Assembly: GCA_002633025.1 (NCBI GenBank)
Contig: NMRB01000042.1
Location: 755,381 to 819,380, forward strand
Length of the DNA stretch: 64,000 nt
Direction of reading: 5' to 3'
From: Notospermus geniculatus
Taxonomy: Eukaryota > Nemertea > Pilidiophora > Heteronemertea > Lineidae
The notes beneath the pieces were generated by a model. The model did no database searches, was not told the DNA's origin, and saw only the letters and a list, made by a program, of their open reading frames with translations. Made by a program: the position numbers and the translations under genes. Below, piece after piece: positions 50,701 through 61,038 of the stretch. Position 1 is the stretch's first letter; each line of letters begins with the position of its first letter.

Positions 50701-53700
50701 CCTGGGCGCTATTTGATTGGTTCTCCTTTGGATTATTGTACTCTTCTTTTGGTAGTTTCTTTTGGTTGGTTATCTTCTGACCCTGGGCGCTAGTTGGTTG
50801 GTTCTCCTTTGATCACTATAGGTGGGATGGTTCTCCTTTGGATCATCTTCGATAGCGAAGCCTTTCAAGGTCAAGGTTCCTCAGCTCATTGGTGGGGTAG
50901 TAAATACAGATAGTTGAACTGAGGCGAGGGGATACAGGTGGGAGGGTAAATACAGATAGTTGAACTGAGGCGAGGGGATATAGGTGGGAGGGTTAGGGCG
51001 TGCGAGGGGGGAGGTAGGTTGGAGGGTTAGGGCGTGGGAAAATGTAGTAAATAAGGATGAGGCCATTCGGTGTTTAACATGGGGAGTAATTAAGGATGAG
51101 ACCTAAATCCACTACATCGGGATGGTTAAAACTGGGTCGGGGAAGGGTTGGTGGGTGGGTGGGTGTTGAAAGAGCATGGGTGGAGATTGGTGACGTTTTA
51201 GTCATCCAGTTATTCCAGCTGTCAGCGTTGATTGAGACTTATGACATTAATGATCCTGATTTAAATACTCTAACAATGAATTGGTGGTGAGTGACGCGTC
51301 TGAGGAATCTTCAGCTTGGCATGGATCTGGGGAATCTTCAACTTGGTGTGGAGCCAATGCCTTGGGTAAACTGGGACGGGAAGGGGGAGTGGGGAGGAAC
51401 GGTGTGGGACAATCATTGTGTATACACAAGTTGCTGGTCCCTGTCAGTGTGGATGCTTAGGCCGTGTTCGGAAAGCTTCCCCGAGGAACCTTCTGGGTAA
51501 TGTGAGTGTACAAACTTTCTCAACATTCTTCGGGCGTGGATAGTCGGAGTGAGATGTTGTTCGGAGTGACATGTTGTTGTCCACTCGAATTGATCACTCC
51601 TGGTCCAACTACCTGGAATTCTCTGGCTCTCTCTCAGATTTGTCATTTTATGTGCGATTGGCTCTCGGTTGTTTCCGATTTGTCAGTCATTTTGTGTGCA
51701 ATTGGAGGAATCAAAGTACTGCCATGGTTTCTGATTGAGAAAATGTTAGGGGTGGGGTGGACTTGGGCGGACACTTGTTAATCAGCCTCGGGTCATCACA
51801 GAGATCGCCGGTTGCTTACTGCAGTGCACTTGGTGCTCTCACTATAAAGGAAGCGTCTTTATCTTGTCCAACTCTTACTGTAGTGCACGAAGCGTCTTTG
51901 GTGAAATTGCTTCTCATCATCGGGGGGGGTTACTCTCATGGTTGGTGCGCTATTTTAATCTGGGGGGTGATGGGGGTTACTCTCATGGTTGGTGCGCTAT
52001 TTTAATTGGGGGGGGGTGAAGTTAAAAGTTGGCGAGATTCGAGAAACTTGTCTCTTCAGCTGTCTGATTCGGTACTGCATTGCATCATTTCCCAGTTTCT
52101 GTCCACGAAATATAACGTCATGTAGGAGAATTCTGTTTGACCGTAGAGAGATATGTTGGCCATGTAATCAGTGATGAACAAAACAAGGCAAAATGAGACA
52201 TGGGTGAATAAATTATGAAAATGATAATCGATAGACGGCCTACTACAATAGGCCACACACGTGCAATGTAGTCATGGACGTCCATGACGAACATGATGAA
52301 TTAGGGCAACGACCCAGCGTTCTATCACTCTCAACAACGCCGTCAATGGCATCGGTGGAGTGAACGAAACTGTGTACGATCGTTGTGGAAGAGGCAACAT
52401 CTGCGCGCACGAAATCGTAAACGAATTTTCCGAGGTGATGTTAGGGGGGTGATGTTATCGTGGGGGGGGGTAATGTTATCGTCGGGTGGGGTGATGTTAT
52501 CGTCGGGGGGGGTGATGAAGCTTTATATTTGCATGGACAAAATAGTAGAGAAGGCTGAGTTCCCTGAAACACCTTGTCATATCTATTAAGTTGAGCGAGG
52601 GTTCGTGGGTTCGAATCTGGCAGTAAGCGATGTCTTTCACCGTGTCCAAGGAAATTAGCTCTGAATGGGGGTAGATTGAGTGAATCCGGCCTGTAAGGTA
52701 GTGCCAGACCAATCCTCACAATCCGGCCTGTCAGGTAGTGTCAGACCAATCCTCACAAGGTAGTGTCAGACCAATCCTCACAATCGTCTGGATGATTCTG
52801 TGTCATCTGGATGATGCGGTAGGTTCGACAATTCTCTTGGCCGTCTTCTTCTTGACGACGCTGCTGCTGTTGTTGTCGACGGCACGGCAAGGTGCCGGTT
52901 GTCTATATTAAATACTTGCGGGTGATGGGTCGTTTTGCTATTTGAATTAAGACTGACAATGCGGGGGGCGGGGGGGGGGCGGCAACGTCGTGGGAAACTG
53001 AATTAAGGCATGCATAACTGGCAGTTTCATCGTCCTTCAGGTGAAAGAAAATCGCGATGACACTCTTCCTGCCTGGCAAGATAGTAGCTTTTCTTTGTCC
53101 CTGAAATTCAATCGCTTTGATTCTGCGTTGATTCTGGGTTGATTCTGCCTTCTGTGTCGCTCAATGATGCGGCTGCCTCCATCACCGTGTAAGCCATCGG
53201 ACTCTTCAGGTGGACTGAAGAAAATCGCGATGACACTCTTCCTGCCTGGCAAGATAGTAGCTTTTCTTTTTTTCCTGAAAGTCAATCGCTTTGATTCTGG
53301 GTTGATTCTGGGTTGATTCTGCCTTCTGTGTCGCTCAATGATGCGGCTGCCTCTCTGTTGCTTTTCTTTGTCCCTAATGATGCGGCTGCCTCTCTGTTGG
53401 CCCAGTTACATTCTTTTTATCACCCCTGAGAAGAAGACCAGTGACTATGCAGACATCCTGTTCCACTTCATTCTTTTCAGTTTCAGCAACTGCATCATTT
53501 GTTTTCATCCTCTCCCTACAAATCGCGTCCTCAGATCTCGAGATTGGTCCTTGTTTCGGGTTTGCTGACACCTGTTGTGGACAGGTGATTGGACTTGCAA
53601 CTGGTTGTTCTTGAGACACTCCGGGGCAACGCCCAACTTTGGGCTCCGTCTTAAGTGAACATAGACAGCAACGAATGGCGTCTGAAATAGTTCGGTTGGT

Positions 53701-55860
53701 TTGCTGATGTACAACGTGTGCTTCTCGGATGTTCCACTTCTGAAACTTCCCAAATTGTCTCCATAGCAGCTACTTCCATTGTCTCCACCTCCAGTCCCAT
53801 CGTCTCCATGGTAATTCCTGACACACTATTTCTGTTGCACTTCCATCGAGTGTTGATAATATCTCGGTGGTAGTGTAGTTGCGTAGAATTATCGTAAGCG
53901 AAGTCAAAGCGTTGGTGCTTGTGCATTCTGGGTCTCTTCTGTGTTTCTTTGGTCCAAATTGTACGTGTACTTGAGTCCATCCTGGGGTTCTTGGGTGATC
54001 CTGGGGTTCTTGGTCCAAATTGTACGTGTTGCATTACATGAGTGCATCCTGCTGTCCTACATGTTTCCGTGAATGGTAAATGGTTACTGTGACGTTTTTT
54101 GGGGTAGGGGGGGTAAAATAGTCAAAGAAATAAAGGATGCGCTTCATAATAGTCCAAGAAATAAAGGATGCTATCATCCCAACGTTGGTGCCACTGGCGC
54201 CATCTTTAACCCAAATATAAGAGCCTCCTTCTTTACTTTCTGTAACAGGTGTTGAGCGAAACTTGTCCGTCAAACATTTCCAAATACAGGACAAGAGCAC
54301 TCTTCACCATGGCCGACCCCTCCATCTCAAAACTTGTCTCCCCAGCTGTCTGATTCGTCACTGCGTGATACAGACATATAAAGGATGCGCTTCATAGGAT
54401 GTAAAAGCTAAGCTGACGATTTCCCGGTGAACCCTTCCCTTCCCACGAGTCTTGTGTCTTGTTCTTGTGGATTTCCTCGTCGACGGTAATCTTATTACAT
54501 CATTCATCTCCCTCTCTTCGATATGACATCATTCATCTCCCTCTCTTCGATATGACATCACCAGAAACGATGTGGTCGATGTGATGAACCACTGTGTGAT
54601 GGGTCTTTTGTGCTAGTTGAATTACAATGTTGAATTACAATGTTGGGGAGGGGTACATGTTGAATTACAATGTTGGGGAGGGGTACATAGGCAACAACGT
54701 CGTAGAAAAATGTTATATGCGGGAACGTCGGTGAGCACACAATCCAGTCCAGACGTCTCAAATTCTAGACTTGGAGTCCCACCGGATGTTACTGTTACGT
54801 TGCCAGATTCTGGTTGTGTCTGTGTGGTCAGCAAGGTTGACAGTGACTGTTACATGTGTGGTCAGTTACAGGAAGGTTGACAAGTGACTCTTACGTTGCT
54901 TCCAGTCGACTGTTGCGTTGCCAGAGCTTCTTTTAGTTGTGTCTGTGTGGTCAGGAAGGTTGACAGTGATTCTTTACGTTGCTTCCAGTCGTTAGAATAG
55001 CTCCATCCTTCTCCTTCAGAGCTTCTTCTAGTTGTTTGTTGTCTGTTAAGTTCTTCACAAGAATTCGCTGAATACTTGGAGTTGAGCAATCAACCAGTAA
55101 TTGTTCATCGGTCAGTTGAAACGAGGGTGTAATCTGACGTGCGCCATCTGATCAGTCGGTAGTTCCTCAAGTTCCTTTTGTGGCCCATCGGTGAGTTCAA
55201 ACTCGCTGCAGGTAGTTCTTATCCTTGGTTTCCTCAAACCACTTATCAGCAAGATGCTCTTCAAGTGAAATTCTGCTCCTCAACATGAAGAGCATCGTAA
55301 ACGACTCTTTTGCATGTACTCCATCAGAATGGCCAGCCTTGGAGGGGTGACACTCCCACTCCAAGTACTCCATCAGACTACTCCATCAGACTCTTTTGCA
55401 TGTACTCCATCAGAATGGCCAGGCTTGGAGGGTGACACAGTTTTGCATGTACTCTATCAACCTTTGGAACTTGTATGTACTCTATCAACCTTTGGGCGGT
55501 GTGGGGAGGCGGGAAGGGGCGGGAGGAGGTGGGAAAGGGCGGGGAGGGGAACATCGTGGGAAACTCTACTAAACAAAGAAGGTTCATGAACGATTACATA
55601 CAGATGAAAGACAAGACCATTCAAATTATCTTTCATGTACAAGAAGTTAAGCTTGCACTGGAAGACGGTTCAGTGCTGGCTCACCGTCATCAGAAGCTTG
55701 CACTAGAAGACCGTTCAATAGTGGCTCATCGTCATCAGAAACCTGCACTGGAAGACGGTTCAGTGCTGGCTCATTTCCAGAAACTTGTACAGGTAGGCAT
55801 TTCCAGAAACTTGTGCAGGTAGGCGGTTCAGCACAGTTCGGACTTATCCATTTGTGTGAA
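47771..55860. other. Gene-free repeat patchwork
   Basis: No supported gene. Shared fragments recur far apart: 'ccagctgtctgattcgt' at 48312 and 54336 (close relative at 52056), 'gtgacgagggatgatcaa' at 48880 and 50174, 'aacactggctcctttatca' at 47525 and 50632. Local tandem duplications include 48620-48765 and 55635-55770. A short high-quality frame at 52310-52440 is discussed in the findings. Confidence 0.6.
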
Positions 55861-55861
55861 G

Positions 55862-56018
55862 TGCACTTGCATATCTATCGAGCGATTCATCTATCGAGCG
55901 ATTGGTTAAAATAACTTTCTGTTCTCTTCGGGCACGTATGCACTTGCATATCTATCGAGCGATTCATCTATCGAGCGATTGGTTAAAATAACTTTCTGTT
56001 CTCTTCGGGCACGTATCA
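55862..56018. repeat. Two tandem copies of a ~78-base unit
   Basis: The unit starts 'gcacttgcatatctatcgag' and ends 'gttctcttcgggcacgtat'. Each copy itself contains 'atctatcgagcgatt' twice. The copies are almost identical. Confidence 0.85.
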
Positions 56019-56154
56019 TGCCTTGCCCTACTCATGTTGGTCCGTTTGACTGCCGGCTTGGCGTCCTTTGTAGTGTTAGTCAATAGTTGAATCATGATTG
56101 TCAAATCTGACGGACGTTTCGTGTCACTTTTTTGCGACAAGCCACTCAAGTATT

Positions 56155-56680
56155 GTAAGACGGCATTCAGTTCTTCTACTTGGCCACCCTAATCTACTAA
56201 GAGTAGACAAGTGAATGGCATCCCCTTGCAACAATGCTGGTAATAATTCCATACGTTGCTCGCGACAGCTGAAGACTGGTGGCTGATCTTGTTTTCTTAT
56301 AAAGTAGACAAGTGAATGACATCCCCTTGCAGCAAGTCTTCCGGATCCGCGTGGTCCTCCATCAACAAGTGAATGGCATCCCCTTACTAAGAGTAGACAA
56401 GTGAATGGCATCCCGTTGCCTTCTACTTGGCATCCCGTTGCCTTCTACTTGGCCACCCTAATCTACTAAGAGTAGACAAGTGAATGGCATCCCCTTGCCT
56501 TCTACTTCATGCAGGTCATCTTTGGTCCATGTGCTCACTGGGTTGAACATAATAGTTGTTGTTGGTGTTCATGAAGCACACCATCATTGGGTCCTAATCT
56601 ACTAAGAGTAGACAAGTGAATGGCATCCCCTTGCCTTCTACTTCATGCAGGTCATCTTTGGTCCATGTGCTCACTGGGTT
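56155..56680. repeat. Minisatellite-like array around 'gtagacaagtgaatg'
   Basis: The segment 'agtagacaagtgaatggcat' with flanking 'ccttctacttgg' and 'aatctactaa' recurs about six times (56203, 56301, 56392, 56470, 56602 and partial copies). The last two are embedded in a ~115-base duplication that also contains 'gttcatgaagcacaccatca'. Confidence 0.8.
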
Positions 56681-56689
56681 GAACATAAT

Positions 56690-56850
56690 AGTTGTTGTTG
56701 GTGTTCATGAAGCACACCATCATTGGGTGAAGTGGGACGGGAGGGGGATGTGGGAGGGAAGGGAACGTAGCACTGTTTAATTGGCAAGTGGGACGGGAGG
56801 GGATGTGGGAGGGAAGGGAACGTAGCACTGTTTAATTGGCGTGTTTTCCT
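56690..56850. repeat. Second copy of a >100-base block also present at 45011-45125
   Basis: Both places carry 'gttcatgaagcacaccatca', then the G-rich 'gtgggacgggagggggatgt', then 'aacgtagcactgtttaattg' and 'gcgtgttttcctcaa'. The 56.7 kb copy has an extra internal tandem copy of the G-rich part. The copies are ~11.7 kb apart on the same strand. Confidence 0.85.
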
Positions 56851-56959
56851 CAAACCGGAAATGTAGTAAAGTGTGTATAGGAATGTTGAAAGGGAATTTT
56901 CGTCTCATTCCCTAATCTTCTGTGCACACATTTTTGACTAAAATGTGCCTGTGTAGTCT

Positions 56960-57130
56960 TTTTTGTATGAATCGAAAAATGTGTATGTAATTGTATCGAA
57001 AAAAATCGAAAAAAAATAGTGTATGTAATTGTATCGAACAAAATCGAAAAATAGTGTATGTGATTGTATCGAAAAATAGTGTATGTAATTGTATGGAAGA
57101 AATTGTATCGAAAAAATAAACGAAGAAATA
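56960..57130. repeat. AT-rich short-unit array
   Basis: About five imperfect repeats of a ~30-base unit 'tgtatgtaattgtatcgaaa' with variable A-runs. It lies between the gene-poor region and the IAP gene at 57.5 kb. Confidence 0.8.
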
Positions 57131-57543
57131 AAAAAATCATTAAAGTCTTGTTGCTTCATAGTTCATCCGCTCAGGCCCAAAAGAGGTGGTGACCTGCGCA
57201 CTGTCACGATTCCTAAAGTCCACACAGTGTGGTAGTGTGGTCGTGATGTTCTTCTAGGGCTTTGTGATGAATCGGCCTTCTTCTCCTGACGATTATTGAG
57301 AATTTTAAACATAACCTGCCAAGCGTTCTTTGAACGTAGATTGACTACTTCCGGTCTTATTGGCTCTGCTGTGTAGGAGGGCTTTCTCCCATGTTGTGAC
57401 CGGTCTCCGAAAGGTGACGCCTCTTTAGTAAATTCCCTTCCTAACAGCATAGCCGTAAGTATATCAGACTAGTATATCATAAAATAAGTCATTTATTCGC
57501 GATCTTGCAGAAGAGCACATGATTCTTACAGAGCACATGCCAA

Positions 57544-58620
57544 ATGATGGACGAGGAACATGAAGATATTTATTCAGCGGCGGGAGGCGATCTGTTCGAA
57601 TCGGCTGCTGTAGCTTCCGGAATATCATTTAATGCAGCAGATGCGAAATGGCCGCAGTATTCCGGAATATCATTTAATGCAGCAGATGCGAAATGGCCGC
57701 AGTATGCAAACAGAATAGAGCGTTCAGCCACGTTTAAAACGTGGCCGAACCCAAAAATTGATGTCAACGAATTTGCAGAGGCGGGCATGTTTTACAAAGG
57801 CGACGAGGACAGGACAGAATGCTATTTTTGTGGTATCCCATTGAAACTGTGGGAAATACACGATGATCCTTGGATTGAGCACGCTCGGTTCTCGCCTAAG
57901 TGTCCGTTCGTTCATTTTCATAAAGGGTTGGCGTTCGTAAAAGCTTCATTGGAATTCTATGACCTCTCAACTACTGACATACAACTGGTGCGTGCTGTCA
58001 ATTCCGCGGACATTGGTATCATGGAACGTTCTAATCTGATGACATCGGAGTACTTCAGCAATACGTCGCAGACCCCTGTGACTGTTCGCAAGCCAAGACC
58101 ACTACAGCGTGTTGAGCCCCGCGCGATTCGTTCCAGGCTGGATTTAGATAATGTTAAACAGATCGTGGCCTTGGGATACCCGCGAGATCTGGTTGGACAA
58201 GTCATCGGCGAACAGCTCCAAACAGAGGGCGATGATTTCAAGAATCACGGTGAATTAGCGCGGGCTGTAATGAACGCTGCTGAGATGATTGGTATACCAC
58301 TACATACCTCCGCTGTTCTGAACACTCCAAAGTCCCTTCTGAACACTGGAACGTTTTCCGGCGCAACCGCACCGACAGGTCCGAACAGCGCGAGCCGAAG
58401 TGACGATTTGGACCCCGTAATACAAAAGGCCAGGGAGGAAAACAGAAGCCTGAAGACAAAGTTGTACTGTAAGAGATGCTGGAAGAGGGAAGTAAATGTA
58501 GTCTTGTTGAATTGCGGGCACTTGGTTCTGTGCGAGGAGTGTGCAGCACTGGTGCACATTTGCCCGCATCTTGGTTGCCATCGTCATATTGTACAGCGGG
58601 TCAAAGTTTATCCGAGTTGA
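57544..58620 (+). CDS. IAP protein with one BIR, UBA-like segment and atypical RING, 358 residues
   Basis: A single intact frame from ATG 57544 (a second ATG follows directly). One BIR lies at about residues 59-128 with C-x2-C, His and Cys zinc ligands; a UBA-like helical region at about 190-260; and a C-terminal RING at about 308-350. IAPs of this layout bind caspases and their activators through the BIR and attach ubiquitin through the RING. The RING is odd: the last zinc pair is C-P-H-L-G-C (four residues between Cys) instead of the usual C-x2-C. A perfect 45-base tandem duplication (57616-57660, 57661-57705) doubles 15 residues just before the BIR. No intron is needed. Confidence 0.85.
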   Translation: MMDEEHEDIYSAAGGDLFESAAVASGISFNAADAKWPQYSGISFNAADAKWPQYANRIERSATFKTWPNPKIDVNEFAEAGMFYKGDEDRTECYFCGIPLKLWEIHDDPWIEHARFSPKCPFVHFHKGLAFVKASLEFYDLSTTDIQLVRAVNSADIGIMERSNLMTSEYFSNTSQTPVTVRKPRPLQRVEPRAIRSRLDLDNVKQIVALGYPRDLVGQVIGEQLQTEGDDFKNHGELARAVMNAAEMIGIPLHTSAVLNTPKSLLNTGTFSGATAPTGPNSASRSDDLDPVIQKAREENRSLKTKLYCKRCWKREVNVVLLNCGHLVLCEECAALVHICPHLGCHRHIVQRVKVYPS

Positions 58621-59117
58621 ACACCCAAGAACATTCGTCAACGTAAAGTAGAACTTTATGTCAGAACTTGCACAGACCCCTCAATAGTAGTATAGTAACC
58701 TTCTTCACAACATTACATAAATTACATACAAATTGGATTGGATTTTTATTTATTATTATCTTCATGAAATTACATTAATTATATAGGATTGAATTTTTAT
58801 GTAGTAAACAATAGAATTGGGAAGTGTCAATTTATTATGTTAGTAAACAATAGAATTCTCAAAAAGTGTCACCTTGTTAGTAACATTAAACAATAGAATT
58901 CGTAAGCAAGCAGGATACGTCCAAGTTCTACATCGTTTCTCTGATAACAAGTTGTATCTCCATAGCTTTGATGACGCAAATGGGATTGACGTTGGCCTCG
59001 ATTAGATGTCCTGTGAAGTGATGACATAGACATCACTTCACAGGACATCCAATGTAGGCGCGTTGGATCTCTCGTAAGCAAGCAGGATACGTCCAAGTTC
59101 TACATCGTGTCCAAGTT
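58621..59117. other. Intergenic region with a tandem copy of the next gene's 3' end
   Basis: The first ~250 bases are AT-rich with three 'aacaatagaatt' repeats. 58901-59071 then repeats, at high identity, the 3' end of the minus-strand Cys-rich gene (59072-59260). The duplicate gives a frame of ~75 codons at 58869-59096 that copies the C-terminal residues out of context, so I do not call it a gene. Confidence 0.7.
59006..59048. repeat. Perfect 18-base inverted repeat (hairpin) with 7-base loop
   Basis: 59006-59023 pairs exactly with 59031-59048 around the loop 'acataga'. It lies where the two tandem copies of the Cys-rich gene's 3' end meet. Confidence 0.9.
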
Positions 59118-60677
59118 CTACATCGTTTCTCTGATAACAAGTTGTATCTCCATAGCTTTGATGACGCAAATGGGATTGACGTTGGCCTCGATTAGATGTC
59201 CTGTGAAGTGATGACATAGACATTTCAGACGACATCCAATGCAGGCGCGTTGGATCTCCCGTTGCGTGTCCTCCACTGACATCATGTTGTCTATCAGTTT
59301 AGTCAACCTGAAAAAACAAGTGTCGTCGTCGTTGTGTCTGATGTCATTTCGACACCCCGCACACTTTAAATATGCAACGAAACTTTCCGTGCTCGTGTAC
59401 CATTTCGTGTGGTATTCTTTGTCGTCGTCTCTTTTTCCGGGAGAGACGCACTTTACGGTGATCATTTCGTAACACTGACGATGACCGCCGTAACACATGC
59501 CGTGGAGTATGCATCGTGGTCCACTGAGTTTATTCCCATCGAGCACGTCTGTCACGTTGACGGTGTTGTTGGCGTGAAACATATGATAATAGAGGAATCC
59601 GTTGTCGTCAGCGTATTTGCATTCGTAAAGCGGTAGTTCCCTGAGGGATGTACAGTTGTCCAACGAACATGACGCTACGTACAAATTGCGAGAGTTGTAC
59701 GTTTTCCGTGGCTTCTTCGCTATGGTGTTCTTCACGTTGGGCGACAGATTGCACATGTCGCAGCGCAACACTGCACAGTGTACTGGTAAGAAGCGCTCCG
59801 TCAACAGATTGATCACACGTTTGTCAACATCGTATCCTTGACACTTTGCATTACAGGTGCACTCTGACGAATTGGCCAGTATCAATTTGGTTGAAAAGTG
59901 CGACTTCGCCACGTGTATCACTTTGTCTAATACGTGTAAGGCGTCGGTGTTGTCTACCCGAGACAGGAGTTCAGTAAACGACTTATAACCCAGCGGTTGT
60001 TTCAACATGACATATAGGTCTTCGGTTTTCATTTCGCACACCCTTGCGTACAACTTATTGTTAATGGCTAGATTGAGGGCGAACATCTGATCCACGACTG
60101 GAAAAGTGTCAACAACCACGTCGTCGGTACTCTTGTAAACGCGTCGTTCGGTCACCAAGTCGTTCTTTCTCCTATTCATCGCGCTTTTGAAATAGGTGAA
60201 CTCTTTCTGTACGTTAGAGGTCTTGCGGCGTCGCGTCTTCATGAAGATCTTGAGTTTTTCTCGGTGCGTCTTCAACTTACAGACGAGACGTTGACGTTTC
60301 TTGATGGCAGTCCTGTTCAATTCAAGTAATTGCATGGTATCCTTGATTAAACTCATACATACGCTGGTATAGTATCGTTTATGCGTCGACGTGGGAACAC
60401 CTGACAGGTGATGAACGTGTGTCACGAACCTTAGGGCGTACACAACGTTCATCAGCACCGTTCCCGGCGGATTGACCATTACGTCCAATCGACACGGTCG
60501 CTTGTTGCCACATGCTTTCTCCAGTTGTCGCAATAGTTCGTTGACTTCTGTGCAGTTTGCGTTGTTTTGTATCGTCTTCAAGTAAGCGTAATCTTTGTAA
60601 CGCCTCGGTCGCACATCGCCCAACACGCGAACCATCATTTGTAGATTGTTTCGGCAGACTTGATGCAAGTTGTCCAT
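59118..60677 (-). CDS. Cys/His-rich protein, 519 residues, zinc-binding candidate
   Basis: ATG 60677. The N-terminal half is basic and helical (residues ~125-185 are very Lys/Arg-rich). The C-terminal half holds many Cys in pairs: a C-x-C-x3-C near residue 285, C-x2-C near 320, then C-x4-C, C-x2-C and C-x3-C-x-C near the end. This points to one or more zinc modules. Size and CxxC content recall the herpesvirus packaging protein family UL32, but I cannot show homology. A minus-strand frame upstream (60670-60909) may be its displaced N-terminus. Its 3' end is duplicated downstream. Confidence 0.7.
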   Translation of the reverse strand: MDNLHQVCRNNLQMMVRVLGDVRPRRYKDYAYLKTIQNNANCTEVNELLRQLEKACGNKRPCRLDVMVNPPGTVLMNVVYALRFVTHVHHLSGVPTSTHKRYYTSVCMSLIKDTMQLLELNRTAIKKRQRLVCKLKTHREKLKIFMKTRRRKTSNVQKEFTYFKSAMNRRKNDLVTERRVYKSTDDVVVDTFPVVDQMFALNLAINNKLYARVCEMKTEDLYVMLKQPLGYKSFTELLSRVDNTDALHVLDKVIHVAKSHFSTKLILANSSECTCNAKCQGYDVDKRVINLLTERFLPVHCAVLRCDMCNLSPNVKNTIAKKPRKTYNSRNLYVASCSLDNCTSLRELPLYECKYADDNGFLYYHMFHANNTVNVTDVLDGNKLSGPRCILHGMCYGGHRQCYEMITVKCVSPGKRDDDKEYHTKWYTSTESFVAYLKCAGCRNDIRHNDDDTCFFRLTKLIDNMMSVEDTQREIQRACIGCRLKCLCHHFTGHLIEANVNPICVIKAMEIQLVIRETM

Positions 60678-60909
60678 CTCCGGCCGGCGGTCCGTCGAGT
60701 ATGAACTCCTTTTTGTCCTCGTTGATTATGTACAACTCCTTTTTGTCCTCGTTGATTATGTACAACTGCTTGCTTCCTTTCCCGGCAGGATGTCGTTTGC
60801 GCGAGGAACTGACGTCCAATTCGTTATGATCCGACTCGGCCCCGGCAGGATATCGTTTGCGTGACGAACTGACGTCCAATTCTGTATGATGCGACTCGGA
60901 CGTTGCCAT
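60670..60909 (-). pseudogene. Possible frameshifted N-terminal extension of the Cys-rich gene
   Basis: From ATG 60909 an in-frame stretch of ~80 codons runs into the start of the Cys-rich gene in another frame. It contains a 60-base tandem duplication (60781-60840, 60841-60900) coding 'ELDVSSSRKR' twice and a 30-base duplication (60704-60733, 60734-60763) coding 'YIINEDKKE' twice. The Arg-Lys-Arg motifs look like nuclear localisation signals. After 60670 the frame is only a shadow of the Cys-rich gene. It is either a separate short gene or a former N-terminus displaced by an indel. Confidence 0.4.
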
Positions 60910-60995
60910 TCTCCTTCTTCACTCGGTAACCGGTACCAAAGAAAAAATACACCATGTGATAATAGTCAATCTATCACTTGTAACCTGATAGTTCG

Positions 60996-61002
60996 TATAT
61001 AA
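60996..61002 (+). promoter_or_regulatory. TATA box for the intron-containing IAP
   Basis: TATATAA lies 37 bases before ATG 61039. Between them is a doubled 'gtgataagtgggag'. The spacing leaves only a very short 5' leader. Confidence 0.5.
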
Positions 61003-61038
61003 CGGTACTTAGTGATAAGTGGGAGTGATAAGTGGGAG

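Larger units (their letters stand above)
39300..56850 (+). repeat. More than 20 dispersed G-rich islands of shared consensus, all on + strand
   Basis: Islands of 30-80 bases recur with a loose consensus: 'tacatcggga', 'aactgggacggggaaggggg', then 'gggagggaacgtcgtgggac', then 'aatcattgtgtat'. Examples start near 39308, 39778, 40697, 41770, 42405, 42990, 43789, 44021, 45050, 45655, 45850 (three tandem copies), 48170, 48510, 48810, 51115, 51370, 52440, 54105, 54645, 55495 and 56720. Each has four or more runs of three or more G, so G-quadruplexes are possible. I see no equivalent C-rich islands on this strand. Confidence 0.75.

Noticed and set aside
50382-50793. Overlapping frames of 65-122 codons
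   Set aside because: Three frames are open over the same repeat-rich stretch; composition is not protein-like and local duplications explain the openness.
39300-56850. Herpesvirus terminal packaging (pac) repeats
   Set aside because: The G-rich islands resemble pac-type G-runs only superficially; they are dispersed, all in one orientation and lack a recognisable pac1/pac2 arrangement.
35521-57500. CRISPR array
   Set aside because: Repeats are irregular in length and spacing, without unique spacers or cas genes, and the context is eukaryotic.
58869-59096. 75-codon minus-strand frame
   Set aside because: A tandem copy of the 3' end of the Cys-rich gene, not a gene of its own.
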